Positions 17,469 through 27,164 of a DNA stretch of 64,000 nucleotides are shown one piece after another. The position numbers and the translations under genes are program-made. Position 1 is the first letter of the stretch. The number at the start of each line of letters is the position of its first letter. The notes below the pieces were generated by a model. That model made no database searches. It saw nothing but the letters and a program-made list of their open reading frames with translations, and was not told where the DNA came from. Origin of the DNA: Avibacterium sp. 20-132 (GTDB taxonomy: Bacteria; Pseudomonadota; Gammaproteobacteria; Enterobacterales; Pasteurellaceae); NCBI RefSeq assembly GCF_023611925.1, contig NZ_CP091456.1, positions 124,001 to 188,000 of the forward strand, given 5' to 3'.

Positions 17469-18980
17469 ATGAATACCCTTTTCTCTTTTATATATAGCTG
17501 GTTTTTTGTTGCCCCAGCCTATTTTTGCTTATGGATTATTTCTAATTATTTATTAGATGATCCACTGCTCTCTTTTTTATTTTTTCCTTTTGCGTTACGC
17601 ATTGGTATTCTCATTCACACACAACTAAAATATTGGATTGCTATTTATCTTGCTGAATATAGCATTTTACTCTTACTCTCTATTGCTTTTCCTGCCAATA
17701 ATTATGTTTCTATTGTCTTACTAGGGTTATTGAATATACCTATCTTGTTTATATTTAAGAAATACTATTTTGGAAGTCAATTACGCTGTTTATTATTACA
17801 AGGTTTATTAATTACATTACTCAGCCTAATCAACGCACTCTACTTTATGAGTACAGCACATTTTTATTTCACCTTTCTTGTCAGTTTCTCAAGTGCGGTG
17901 CTAATTATTCCAATTTGTTATTTAATTTATTATTTTCTTTTTGAAATAAAATGGTTACCTTTAACCTCAAGCCTTATCCGAAAACCCATCAGTTTAAGAT
18001 CGAAACCTATTATTATTTATTTGTTATTATTCCTCTTAAATATTTATATCCAGACTGATTTACCTGAATCTTTTAATCGTTTTTCACTCTTTTTCTTAGC
18101 CATCCCCATTATTTTGCTGGCTTTTCGTTATGGCTGGCAAGGCGCTTTGCTAGGGATCTTATTAAATAGTTTGGCACTGATTAGTACAACTCACCATTTT
18201 TCTAACGTAGAATTAACGGATTTATTGCTCACCCTTTCTGCCCAAACTATTACAGGCATTTTCCTTGGCTTAGGCATTCAACATCAACGAGATTTAAATC
18301 AGCATTTAAGCCAAGAATTGCTGAGAAACCAATATTTAACCCAGCAATTAATTCATCGTGAAGAAGAAATTAGGAAGGAAATCTCACGAGAATTACACGA
18401 TGAAATTGGACAAAATATCACGGCTATTAGAACACAAGCCAGTATTTTAAAACGGATAGGAAAAACACCAGAATACGAAAAACTCTCACAGATTATTGAG
18501 CAATTATCCTTAAATATTTACGATAGTATTAAAGGGCTTATTAATAAAATCCGTCCACGTATTTTAGATGACCTCAACTTACAAGAAGCCTTACAAAATC
18601 TTTTTATTGAATTAGATTTTGCAAGCCAAAATACACATATTTATTTGCATTGTCATAATCCGAAAAATCGCGTGCTTTCTCATTTACTTGAAATTACGTT
18701 ATATCGTTTATGCCAAGAAGCATTAAATAATATAAAAAAATATGCGGGTGCAACAAAAATCACTATTAATGTGAACATTGATGAAAAAATCACATTACAT
18801 ATTCAAGACAACGGCATTGGTTTTGATTTATCTAAAATCAACCACAGTGGATTAGGTATAAAAGGAATGAAAGAACGTGTTGCAATGTTAGGCGGAAAAT
18901 TTGAGATTCATTCTGTAAAATGGACAAAACACCAGCAAAGTGGCACAAGTATTTTTGTAGAATTACCTTGGATTAACTAA
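17469..18980 (+). CDS. uhpB: Membrane sensor histidine kinase UhpB
   Basis: This 503-residue protein has an N-terminal half of about eight membrane segments (MASE1-like). The kinase half carries the HisKA_3 phosphoacceptor H310 in RELHDEIGQ, an N-box (QEALNNIKKYA), a G1 box (DNGIGFD) and GLGIKGMKERV. It works with the sensor UhpC, detecting external glucose 6-phosphate and phosphorylating UhpA. It starts one base after uhpA and its stop overlaps the uhpC start (TAATG), so the three form a coupled operon. Confidence 0.92.
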   Translation: MNTLFSFIYSWFFVAPAYFCLWIISNYLLDDPLLSFLFFPFALRIGILIHTQLKYWIAIYLAEYSILLLLSIAFPANNYVSIVLLGLLNIPILFIFKKYYFGSQLRCLLLQGLLITLLSLINALYFMSTAHFYFTFLVSFSSAVLIIPICYLIYYFLFEIKWLPLTSSLIRKPISLRSKPIIIYLLLFLLNIYIQTDLPESFNRFSLFFLAIPIILLAFRYGWQGALLGILLNSLALISTTHHFSNVELTDLLLTLSAQTITGIFLGLGIQHQRDLNQHLSQELLRNQYLTQQLIHREEEIRKEISRELHDEIGQNITAIRTQASILKRIGKTPEYEKLSQIIEQLSLNIYDSIKGLINKIRPRILDDLNLQEALQNLFIELDFASQNTHIYLHCHNPKNRVLSHLLEITLYRLCQEALNNIKKYAGATKITINVNIDEKITLHIQDNGIGFDLSKINHSGLGIKGMKERVAMLGGKFEIHSVKWTKHQQSGTSIFVELPWIN

Positions 18981-20254
18981 TGAATAAAGAAACACCGCAA
19001 CAAATCAACCAACGTTACCAATATTGGCGCATTCATTTAATGTTTGTGATGTATATTGGCTATGCCGGTTTTTATTTTACTCGAAAAAGTTTTAACTATG
19101 CTGTTCCTGCATTGATTTCTGATTTAGGCATTGATAAAAATGATATTGGAATGATGACCACCGCCTTTTATATTACTTATGGCATTTCTAAATTTTTATC
19201 TGGTATGTTTTCTGATCGCACTAATCCACGCTATTTTATGGCAATTGGTCTCTTTTTTAGTGGGGTTATAAATATCTTTTTTGGATTATCAAGTTCACTC
19301 TTCGTTTTTATGAGCTTATGGATTCTCAATGCGTGGTTTCAAGGCTGGGGGTGGCCTGCTTGTTCTAAATTGCTCACCACTTGGTATTCTCGTACAGAAC
19401 GGGGCGCTTGGTGGTCGGTATGGAACACTGCACACAATGTGGGTGGCGCATTAATCCCTTTAATTATTGGCTATGTTACTTTGCATTATAGTTGGCGTTA
19501 TGGATTCATTATTGCTGGGATCATCACGCTTTTTATTGCCCTATTCCTTGCCCTGCGGTTACGAGGTAGCCCTGAATCTCTTGGATTACCGAGCATTGGG
19601 CAATGGCGAAAGGATCAATTAGAATTAATTCAAGAGCAAGAAGGAAAAGATCTTTGCTGGCAACAAATATTATATCGCTACGTTTTGTTAAATAAATATA
19701 TTTGGCTTTTGGCACTCAGTTATACCCTCGTCTATATTGTCAGAACAGCCATTAACGACTGGGGAAATATTTATTTAACTGAAAAATATCATTATGATTT
19801 GGTGTCTGCCAACAGTGTTATTTCGCTATTTGAAATTGGCGGTATTTTGGGTTCGTTAGTTGCTGGTTGGGGATCTGATAAATTATTTTCTAGCAATCGT
19901 GGTCCTATGGCACTGTTATTTGCGATTGGTATTTTCTTTTCTATTTTAGCATTGTGGTTAATGGTGCAAGAAAAGTTTATTTTGCAAAGTGCGGTGTTTT
20001 TTTCTATCGGATTTTTTGTATTTGGTCCACAAATGCTGATTGGAATGGCTGCGGCGGAATGTTCCCATAAGAAACTGGCTGGCACCGCTACGGGGTTTAT
20101 CGGTTTATTTGCTTATTTAGGGGCGGCATTATCAGGCTATCCTTTAGCCATTATTATGCAACATTTTCATTGGAACGGTTTTTTTGTGGTGATTTCCTGC
20201 TGCGCCTTTCTTATTGCCTTATTACTCTTGCCATTTTTAAAAGCACAGAATTAA
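18980..20254 (+). CDS. uhpC: Hexose-phosphate sensor UhpC
   Basis: This 424-residue major facilitator protein has 12 predicted membrane segments and belongs to the same organophosphate antiporter family as UhpT, but clearly matches the UhpC branch (YIGYAGFYFTRKSFNYA near the start; NAWFQGWGWP; WWSVWNTAHNVGGA). UhpC binds external glucose 6-phosphate and relays the signal to UhpB with little transport activity of its own. It overlaps uhpB by one base. A separate phosphate-sugar transporter is a theoretical alternative, but the operon position favours the sensor. Confidence 0.92.
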   Translation: MNKETPQQINQRYQYWRIHLMFVMYIGYAGFYFTRKSFNYAVPALISDLGIDKNDIGMMTTAFYITYGISKFLSGMFSDRTNPRYFMAIGLFFSGVINIFFGLSSSLFVFMSLWILNAWFQGWGWPACSKLLTTWYSRTERGAWWSVWNTAHNVGGALIPLIIGYVTLHYSWRYGFIIAGIITLFIALFLALRLRGSPESLGLPSIGQWRKDQLELIQEQEGKDLCWQQILYRYVLLNKYIWLLALSYTLVYIVRTAINDWGNIYLTEKYHYDLVSANSVISLFEIGGILGSLVAGWGSDKLFSSNRGPMALLFAIGIFFSILALWLMVQEKFILQSAVFFSIGFFVFGPQMLIGMAAAECSHKKLAGTATGFIGLFAYLGAALSGYPLAIIMQHFHWNGFFVVISCCAFLIALLLLPFLKAQN

Positions 20255-20256
20255 AA

Positions 20257-20286
20257 AAGCCTTCGCATATAAAAATACTAAGGCTT
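20257..20286. terminator. Hairpin between convergent uhpC and mtnN
   Basis: AAGCCTT at 20257-20263 pairs with AAGGCTT at 20280-20286 around a 16-base loop, with A-rich sequence on one side and T-rich on the other. It could serve both convergent genes. The stem is short, so strength is uncertain. Confidence 0.5.
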
Positions 20287-20306
20287 ATTACTGTTACGTC
20301 TTTCTG

Positions 20307-21014
20307 TTATGGCTTCAATGATGACAACTCATCAATCATCGCCACAACCATTGCGGAAGATTGCTTGGCGGCGAGAGGAAGGAATTCTTCAAAGGACATA
20401 CTCGCTTCCCCATCGCCACCATCAGAAATTGCACGAACCACCACAAAAGGGACGTTGAAAGCGTGGCATACTTGGGCAATGGCGGCAGCTTCCATTTCTA
20501 CCGCTGTTACATCAGCAAAATGTTGTTTAATTTGTGCGAGAGGCTCTCCGCCGTGGATAAAACTATCACCTGAACAAATTAAGCCTTTATGCACTTTTTG
20601 CCCTTGCGCAAGTGCCACTTTTTCCGCAAGTGCGGTGAGATTTTCATCAGAATTAAAACGTGCTGGGCAATTGGGTAGCTGACCTTTGACATAGCCGAAT
20701 GCGGTAACGTCCACATCGTGGTGAGCTGTTTGGGTAGAAATCACCACATCGCCTACCTTTAATCCCGTTGCAACCCCACCTGCCGAGCCTGTGTTGATAA
20801 TCACATCGGGATTAGCAAGTTGCAACAGCGCAGTGGTTCCCATTGCAGCTGCCACTTTTCCTATACCTGATTGCAATAAGGCAATGTTTTTGCCATTAAT
20901 TGTACCTTGATAAATGGTTGCGCCACCAATTTGCGTTGTCATTTGGTTTTCCATTAGGGCAGATAAATACGCCACTTCTTGTGCCATTGCACCGACAATT
21001 CCAATTTTCATCAT
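20307..21014 (-). CDS. mtnN: 5'-methylthioadenosine/S-adenosylhomocysteine nucleosidase
   Basis: This 235-residue protein begins [12 protein letters not shown] and has the family signatures [19 protein letters not shown], the catalytic region [12 protein letters not shown] and the active-site aspartate in RAISDGGDG. It cleaves adenine from methylthioadenosine and S-adenosylhomocysteine in the cytoplasm, feeding methionine salvage and the activated methyl cycle, and supplies S-ribosylhomocysteine to LuxS where present. Two ATG codons in a row open the gene; the first overlaps the stop of the upstream gene (ATGA). It ends the recJ-led minus-strand operon. Confidence 0.95.
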   Translation of the reverse strand: MMKIGIVGAMAQEVAYLSALMENQMTTQIGGATIYQGTINGKNIALLQSGIGKVAAAMGTTALLQLANPDVIINTGSAGGVATGLKVGDVVISTQTAHHDVDVTAFGYVKGQLPNCPARFNSDENLTALAEKVALAQGQKVHKGLICSGDSFIHGGEPLAQIKQHFADVTAVEMEAAAIAQVCHAFNVPFVVVRAISDGGDGEASMSFEEFLPLAAKQSSAMVVAMIDELSSLKP

Positions 21015-21682
21015 TGTTTCTCTTGTAATAATTTGTTAATTAAAAAATCTAACACGGCAAAGCTATAATCATCGTTATAAAGGGTGCTTGCGGTCAGCAC
21101 ATAACGGCCATTAATGATGGCATAAGGATAAGTAAATACCCCATATTCTTCCGTCAGTTGAATGGCATCTTTTACTTGTAAACGGACATTAACCGAATGA
21201 TACAATTTAGTAAATTCTTCTGTATCAATATGTTGTTGTGCAAGCCATTTTAAGAAAGTAGGAAAATGAGCTAATTCGGTATAACGTTTTTTTTCAGAAC
21301 TTTCAAACAACAATAAATCAGAAACATTCTCTGCATTCATTTGCTGTAAGGTGTAAAAAATATTTGCCGTTAAGTTCGCTTTTGTTGTAGCAACGGGAAT
21401 CTCCGTGAGTACAATATGATCACGATTGATTTGGCTATATAAATTAAGAATATCCTGCGCCACAGAACAAACACGGCAATCATAATCAAAGAAAAATTGA
21501 ATTAAAATCTTATGATCAGCACGAGCAGGAATCATTAATGGTTCCTGATAAGAAAAATAATCACGCCCTTCTTCAAATTGGCTGATATGTAACTTAGGCT
21601 GTTCAAGGGGTTCAGCCCAACTTATTTGGCTCACACCAAGCATCATAAAGAAAAAAAGTAGCCGCCACATTTTATACACCAT
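21011..21682 (-). CDS. DsbA-like periplasmic thiol:disulfide oxidoreductase
   Basis: This protein of about 223 residues has a signal peptide with a hydrophobic core and a likely cleavage after WAE or SWA. A thioredoxin-like fold is suggested by [13 protein letters not shown] (active-site CRVC near residue 65) and the cis-proline region TYPYAI near residue 190. The CRVC dipeptide differs from the CPHC of classical DsbA, so it may act on a restricted set of substrates or as an isomerase or reductase. The ATG at 21682 overlaps the recJ stop (TGATG), and another ATG follows at 21670. Its place between recJ and mtnN gives no pathway hint. Confidence 0.75.
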   Translation of the reverse strand: MVYKMWRLLFFFMMLGVSQISWAEPLEQPKLHISQFEEGRDYFSYQEPLMIPARADHKILIQFFFDYDCRVCSVAQDILNLYSQINRDHIVLTEIPVATTKANLTANIFYTLQQMNAENVSDLLLFESSEKKRYTELAHFPTFLKWLAQQHIDTEEFTKLYHSVNVRLQVKDAIQLTEEYGVFTYPYAIINGRYVLTASTLYNDDYSFAVLDFLINKLLQEKQ

Positions 21683-23403
21683 CAATCTGCCAATGGCTCA
21701 ATATAATCCACCAAGAGCTGAATATTACGCTGCCCACGGTATTCATTAACATCTAATTTATAGGCAAGTTTCACTTTTTTTAATGAAAGATCAGGGTAAT
21801 AACGGGTATCCACGTTAAATGCAATGGCATCGAATAAAGCCCCACCATTGATTGGCTCAACCATCATTTTTAAATGCTTTTCGCCCACTAAACGCTGTTG
21901 TAAGAGGTTAAATTCACCATCAAAGACAGGCTCAGGGAAAGCTTGCCCCCAAGGCCCTGATTGCTTGAGTAGCTCTGCCGTATCTAAATTCATAAATTGT
22001 GGCTCAAGTTCGCCGTCCGTCCACACGACACCTTGCAGATCTTTCTCATCTAAACATTCCGTTACAACTTCATTAAATAGTCGTTGGAAATCACTAAATT
22101 TTTCTTCTTGAATGCTCAGCCCTGCTGCCATTGCGTGTCCGCCAAATTTGATAATCATATCTGGATGGCGAGAATGTAAGCGTTCCAATAAATCGCGAAT
22201 ATGCAATCCTTCAATAGAACGCGCTGAGCCTTTAAGAATGCCTTCCTGATCTTGGGCAAAAGCAATCACGGGGCGATGAAACTGATCTTTTAGTCTTGAC
22301 GCTAAAATGCCCAGCACACCTTGATGCCAATCTGCTTGATAAAGTACGATACCTGTTGGCAATGGCGGAGTAAGTGCGGTCAATTTTCGGCAAATTTCTA
22401 GCGCCTCTAATTTCATTCCTTGTTCAATTTCTTTACGTGTTTGGTTAAGTCCGTCTAACTCTAATGCCAATGCCCGTGCAGAAGGCATATCTTGTGCTAA
22501 AAGTAATTCGACCCCGACTGACATATTATCTAACCGACCCGCTGCATTTAAACGAGGCGCGATAGCAAAGCCTAAATCTGATGCACTAAATCGGCTCATA
22601 TCACGATTAGCCACTTCTGCTAAGGCTTGGATACCGTAGCGACAACGTCCTGCACGAATACGTTGCAAGCCTTGATAAGCGAGAATACGATTATTTTGAT
22701 CTAATGGCACCACATCGGCAATGGTGCCAAGTGCCACCAAATCAAGCAACTCAGTAAAATTGGGTTGGCTTTTGTTATCAAATCTGCCTTGTTCACGTAA
22801 CTTAGCACGCAACGCCAACATCACATAAAAAGCAACCCCAACGCCTGCTAAAGATTTAGACGGGAAATCGCATTGTGATAGATTGGGATTTACAATGGCA
22901 TCAGCTTCCGGCAAGGTTTCGCTAGGTAAATGGTGATCGGTTACCACCACTTGTACACCCTGTGCTTTTAAAAAGGCAACGCCTTCAAAGGAAGAAATGC
23001 CATTATCTACGGTGATAAGCACCTCTACCTGTTTTTCCAAGGCTAATTTCGCTACCTCAACACTTAAGCCATAACCTTGTTCAAAACGGTTCGGCACAAG
23101 ATAATCTACTTGCTGAAAGCCAAGCTGATGTAACGCCACAACGGTTAATGCTGTACTGGTTGCACCATCCGCATCAAAATCCCCAACGATGACCACCTTT
23201 TTTTGCGCTTCACGTGCCTGTGCCAACACATCTACCGCGTGTTGCATACCAAATAACCTATGGGGAGAAAGCATTGAATTTAAAGTGCGGTCTAATTGTT
23301 GCGAATTTTTTATTTGACGCGCACGATAAAGGCGATCAAGCAAAGGATGATCGCTAATAGGCTGTTCTGAGCTAATAGGACGGCGTTGGATTGTTTTGTT
23401 CAT
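21682..23403 (-). CDS. recJ: Single-stranded-DNA-specific exonuclease RecJ
   Basis: This 573-residue protein has the DHH phosphoesterase motifs: GDFDADGATSTAL near residue 78, the VDNGIS motif, and D156-H157-H158 in VVTDHHLP. A DHHA1 motif (FGGHAMAAGLSI) lies near residue 420, and a C-terminal OB-like domain follows. RecJ degrades single-stranded DNA 5' to 3' in RecF-pathway recombination, mismatch repair and base excision repair. It lies between dsbC and the DsbA-like gene, the dsbC-recJ pairing being common in gammaproteobacteria. Confidence 0.95.
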   Translation of the reverse strand: MNKTIQRRPISSEQPISDHPLLDRLYRARQIKNSQQLDRTLNSMLSPHRLFGMQHAVDVLAQAREAQKKVVIVGDFDADGATSTALTVVALHQLGFQQVDYLVPNRFEQGYGLSVEVAKLALEKQVEVLITVDNGISSFEGVAFLKAQGVQVVVTDHHLPSETLPEADAIVNPNLSQCDFPSKSLAGVGVAFYVMLALRAKLREQGRFDNKSQPNFTELLDLVALGTIADVVPLDQNNRILAYQGLQRIRAGRCRYGIQALAEVANRDMSRFSASDLGFAIAPRLNAAGRLDNMSVGVELLLAQDMPSARALALELDGLNQTRKEIEQGMKLEALEICRKLTALTPPLPTGIVLYQADWHQGVLGILASRLKDQFHRPVIAFAQDQEGILKGSARSIEGLHIRDLLERLHSRHPDMIIKFGGHAMAAGLSIQEEKFSDFQRLFNEVVTECLDEKDLQGVVWTDGELEPQFMNLDTAELLKQSGPWGQAFPEPVFDGEFNLLQQRLVGEKHLKMMVEPINGGALFDAIAFNVDTRYYPDLSLKKVKLAYKLDVNEYRGQRNIQLLVDYIEPLAD

Positions 23404-23433
23404 ATCAAATTAATGGATTTCACTCTTGCTATT

Positions 23434-23456
23434 TTGGGGGAATACATAGCCCCCAA
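23434..23456. other. Hairpin between dsbC and recJ
   Basis: TTGGGGG and CCCCCAA form a perfect 7-bp stem with a 9-base loop. There is no long T run on the minus-strand downstream side, so this may be an attenuator or processing site, not a full terminator. Confidence 0.35.
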
Positions 23457-23474
23457 CAAAAAATTTTACCGCGC

Positions 23475-24161
23475 TTACTCTTCTTGCAACGCGTTTAATA
23501 ATTCTTTTGGTGGTAAATAGCCCCCAATCAGCTCGCCTGTCGGCGTAACAATGCTAGGCGTACCGCGCACACCAAATTGTACACCAAGCTCATAGTGTTT
23601 TTTTACTCTATCCACATTCTTCAAGGTTTTCGGCAAATTGCCTTTTTCTGCTTCATTTAAGGCATACACAGGATCTTTCGCCTGCCAAATGGCTTCCATT
23701 TGTTTTGCCGTGTTATTATTCAATCCACCACGAGGAAACGCGAGGTAACGCACGGTAATGCCTAAATCATTATATTGCTGAATTTGCTGATGCAATAAAT
23801 GACAATAATGGCAAGTGATATCCATAAATACAGTTACCGCATATTTTTCATTTTTTGCTGGATAAACAATCATTTCATCTTTATAACTGTTTAATTTATC
23901 AAGTAAAAATTTTCCTGTTAAATCTACTGGACCTTTATCAGTGAGTTGGTATAGTTGCCCTTGTAGCACATATTTGCCATCTTCAGAGGTATAAAAAATG
24001 CCTTCATTACTGATGACTGTTTTAATTCCTGAAAGCGGAGAAGATTTGATCTCCATTTGCGAAATCCCCAATTTTTTTAATTGGCTTTCAATTTGAGCAT
24101 CGTTAGCCAGCGCATAAGCAGACAAAGTCGCTAACGAAAGTGCGGTAATTATTTTCTTCAT
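23475..24161 (-). CDS. dsbC: Thiol:disulfide interchange protein DsbC
   Basis: This protein of about 228 residues starts at the ATG at 24161 (upstream AGGAAAC); a frame seven codons longer lacks a better ribosome site. A signal peptide ends near ALA. The N-terminal dimerisation region (about 20-80) precedes a thioredoxin fold with FMDITCHYCHLLHQQ (active-site CHYC; E. coli has CGYC) and the cis-proline in RGTPSIVTPTG. It isomerises wrong disulfides in the periplasm. It is transcribed toward recJ and divergently from prfB. Confidence 0.93.
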   Translation of the reverse strand: MKKIITALSLATLSAYALANDAQIESQLKKLGISQMEIKSSPLSGIKTVISNEGIFYTSEDGKYVLQGQLYQLTDKGPVDLTGKFLLDKLNSYKDEMIVYPAKNEKYAVTVFMDITCHYCHLLHQQIQQYNDLGITVRYLAFPRGGLNNNTAKQMEAIWQAKDPVYALNEAEKGNLPKTLKNVDRVKKHYELGVQFGVRGTPSIVTPTGELIGGYLPPKELLNALQEE

Positions 24162-24322
24162 TTTTTGTTTCCTGATATTCATTCCTTGCGAACGGCAGAT
24201 TTTATCACAAGCCCCATTAACAAGCTAATAGGAAAAGGCTTTCAACATAATTGACCTACCAAATTGGGCTAAAATAGCATATAATTCGGCTCTTATATGC
24301 AAAATTAGATAGAACTGAATTT

Positions 24323-25421
24323 ATGTTTGAAATTAACCCAATCAAAAATAAAATTGCCGATCTTGCTGAACGTACGGCAACCCTTAGGGGGTATCTTTGA
24401 CGTTGATAGCAAAATCGAACGTTTAGAAGAAGTCAATGCGGAGCTAGAACAGCCCGATGTATGGAATGAGCCAGAAAAAGCCCAAGCGCTAGGCAAAGAA
24501 CGTGCGAGCTTAGAGGCGGTGGTTGATACCATTAAACATTTAACACAAGGCTTGGAAGATGTAGAGGGCTTGTTAGAACTTGCCATTGAAGCTGAAGATG
24601 AAGACACCTTCAACGAAGCCGTTGCAGAATTAGATGAATTAGAACAAAAATTAGCCGCACTTGAGTTTCGCCGTATGTTTAGCGGTGCAAATGATGCGGC
24701 AGATTGCTATGTGGATCTGCAAGCAGGCTCAGGCGGTACAGAAGCGCAAGACTGGACAGAAATGCTATTGCGAATGTACTTGCGTTGGGCGGAAAGCAAA
24801 GGCTTTAAAACGGAATTAATGGAAGTTTCAGACGGCGATGTCGCAGGTATAAAATCGGCCACTATTCGCATTTCTGGCGAATACGCATTTGGTTGGCTAC
24901 GCACCGAAACAGGGATCCACCGCTTAGTGCGTAAAAGCCCTTTTGACTCCAACAATCGCCGTCACACCTCTTTCAGCGCCGCTTTTGTGTACCCTGAAAT
25001 TAATGACGATATTGATATTGAAATCAATCCTGCGGATTTACGCATTGATGTGTACCGAGCCTCAGGTGCGGGCGGACAGCACGTTAATAAAACCGAAAGT
25101 GCGGTGCGAATTACCCATATTCCAAGTGGGATTGTGGTGCAATGTCAAAATGATCGTTCACAACATAAGAATAAAGATCAAGCAATGAAACAGCTTAAAG
25201 CCAAATTGTACGAACTTGAATTGCAAAAACAAAATGCCGAAAAACAGGCTATGGAGGATAATAAATCCGACATTGGTTGGGGCAGCCAAATTCGTTCTTA
25301 TGTGCTTGATGATGCACGAATTAAAGATTTACGTACAGGGGTTGAAAACCGCAACACGCAAGCCGTGTTAGATGGTGATTTAGATAAATTTATTGAGGCA
25401 AGCTTAAAAGCTGGTTTGTAA
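24323..25421 (+). CDS. prfB: Peptide chain release factor 2, with programmed +1 frameshift
   Basis: The gene reads as join(24323..24397, 24399..25421), giving 365 residues, the usual RF2 length. The start [18 protein letters not shown] matches the family, and codon 26 is an in-frame TGA. After the shift the frame has the stop-recognition SPF tripeptide ([10 protein letters not shown]) and the GGQ motif ([12 protein letters not shown]). RF2 ends translation at UGA and UAA and controls its own level through the frameshift. Reading only the second frame would lose the first 25 codons. Confidence 0.97.
24386..24401 (+). promoter_or_regulatory. RF2 programmed frameshift signal
   Basis: AGGGGGTATCTTTGAC contains the internal Shine-Dalgarno-like AGGGGG, the slippery CTT, the in-frame TGA and the following C. 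To my knowledge it is the same as the E. coli signal. Low RF2 favours +1 slippage on CTT and so full-length RF2. Confidence 0.96.
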
Positions 25422-25590
25422 TCGTTAGATAAAAAATCAAGATCTTTTCTGACATCACCAATGCTCAGGTTTTTCTTATAAAAAAGAAAGAAACATCTGA
25501 TTATTCACAAACCATAGATTGACTAAACGATTTTAACCTTGCCTCATAAAGGGTTGTGTAGATAACAATAAAATTTAAAGGTAAAACAAA

Positions 25591-27099
25591 ATGACAGAAC
25601 AAACTCAAGAATTAGATTTAAATGGTGAAATGCGAGTTCGCCGTGAAAAATTGGCCGCATTGCGTAAAAAAGGCAATGCGTTTCCCAATACCTTCCGCCG
25701 TGATACGCTCGCACAGGATTTGCATCAACAATATGATGAAGTAGAAGGCGAAGCACTAAAAGCTCAAAATGTGGAAGTGAAAGTGGCAGGGCGCATTATG
25801 ACACGCCGCATTATGGGTAAAGCGACCTTTGTTACCTTGCAAGATATGAGCGGACGCATTCAACTTTATATCGCTCGTGATAATTTGCCAGAAGGCGTCT
25901 ATGCTGATGATGTCGGTAACTGGGATTTAGGCGATATTGTTGGGGTTAAAGGCACATTATTTAAAACCAAAACCAATGAACTGACCGTTCGCGCCTCAGA
26001 AGTACAACTTTTAACCAAAGCACTACGCCCATTACCCGATAAATTCCACGGTTTAGCCGATCAAGAAATGCGTTATCGCCAACGCTACTTAGATCTCATT
26101 TCTAATGAAGAATCACGCCGCACTTTTATTATTCGCTCAAAAGTGATTGCTGGAATGCGTGAGTATTTCATCAGTAAAGGCTTTATTGAAGTAGAAACGC
26201 CTATGCTACAAGTGATCCCCGGTGGTGCAGCTGCCCGTCCATTTGTTACCCATCACAATGCATTAGATATTGATATGTATCTACGTATTGCCCCAGAGCT
26301 TTATTTAAAACGCCTTGTTGTAGGTGGGTTTGAACGTGTATTTGAATTAAATCGTAACTTCCGTAATGAAGGGGTTTCTGTACGTCATAATCCAGAATTT
26401 ACGATGATCGAATATTATCAAGCCTATGCGGATTACCACGATTTAATGGATAACACCGAAGAATTATTACGCAAACTCGCCCTAGACATTCTCGGCACCA
26501 CAATTGTTCCTTATGGCGACTATGAATTTGATTTCGGTAAGCCATTCGAGCGTATCACTATGCACGAAGCAATTTTAAAATACGGTGCGGATAAAGGCAT
26601 TGAGAAAGAAGATCTTTATGATTTCGATCGCGCTAAGGTATTGGCAACCAAACTTGGCATTGAAGTACAAAAATCTTGGGGCTTAGGTTCTATCGTAAAC
26701 GCAATTTTTGAAGAAGTGGCAGAACATCACTTAATTCAACCGACTTTCTTAATGGCTCATCCAGCGGAAATTTCACCATTAGCACGCCGTAATGATGAAA
26801 ACCCAGAGGTTACCGATCGTTTTGAATTATTTATTGGTGGACGTGAAATTGGTAACGGTTTCTCAGAATTAAATGATGCCGAAGATCAAGCTGAACGCTT
26901 TGATGCACAGGTTGCCGCAAAAGAAGCTGGTGATGACGAAGCGATGTTTAAAGATGACGATTTTGTTACCGCACTTGAACACGGCTTGCCACCAACGGCT
27001 GGAGAGGGTCTTGGCATTGACCGTTTAGCAATGCTCTTCGCCAATGCACCATCAATCCGTGATGTAATTCTCTTCCCCGCAATGAAACATAAAGGGTAA
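25591..27099 (+). CDS. lysS: Lysyl-tRNA synthetase, class II
   Basis: This 502-residue protein has an N-terminal OB-fold anticodon-binding domain (about 60-150) and a class II catalytic core with motif 2 ([16 protein letters not shown]) and motif 3 ([12 protein letters not shown]). It charges tRNA-Lys in the cytoplasm. It follows prfB with a 169-base gap that may hold its own promoter; prfB-lysS is a widely conserved pair. A hairpin terminator follows. Confidence 0.96.
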   Translation: MTEQTQELDLNGEMRVRREKLAALRKKGNAFPNTFRRDTLAQDLHQQYDEVEGEALKAQNVEVKVAGRIMTRRIMGKATFVTLQDMSGRIQLYIARDNLPEGVYADDVGNWDLGDIVGVKGTLFKTKTNELTVRASEVQLLTKALRPLPDKFHGLADQEMRYRQRYLDLISNEESRRTFIIRSKVIAGMREYFISKGFIEVETPMLQVIPGGAAARPFVTHHNALDIDMYLRIAPELYLKRLVVGGFERVFELNRNFRNEGVSVRHNPEFTMIEYYQAYADYHDLMDNTEELLRKLALDILGTTIVPYGDYEFDFGKPFERITMHEAILKYGADKGIEKEDLYDFDRAKVLATKLGIEVQKSWGLGSIVNAIFEEVAEHHLIQPTFLMAHPAEISPLARRNDENPEVTDRFELFIGGREIGNGFSELNDAEDQAERFDAQVAAKEAGDDEAMFKDDDFVTALEHGLPPTAGEGLGIDRLAMLFANAPSIRDVILFPAMKHKG

Positions 27100-27115
27100 A
27101 GATAAATTAATAAAG

Positions 27116-27146
27116 GAAAGATAGCTTAAGGCTGTCTTTTCTTTTT
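27116..27146 (+). terminator. Rho-independent terminator after lysS
   Basis: AAAGATAGC and GCTGTCTTT form a 9-bp stem with one G-U pair around TTAAG, followed by a T-rich tract. Confidence 0.8.
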
Positions 27147-27164
27147 CATAGTGAATAATAAATA

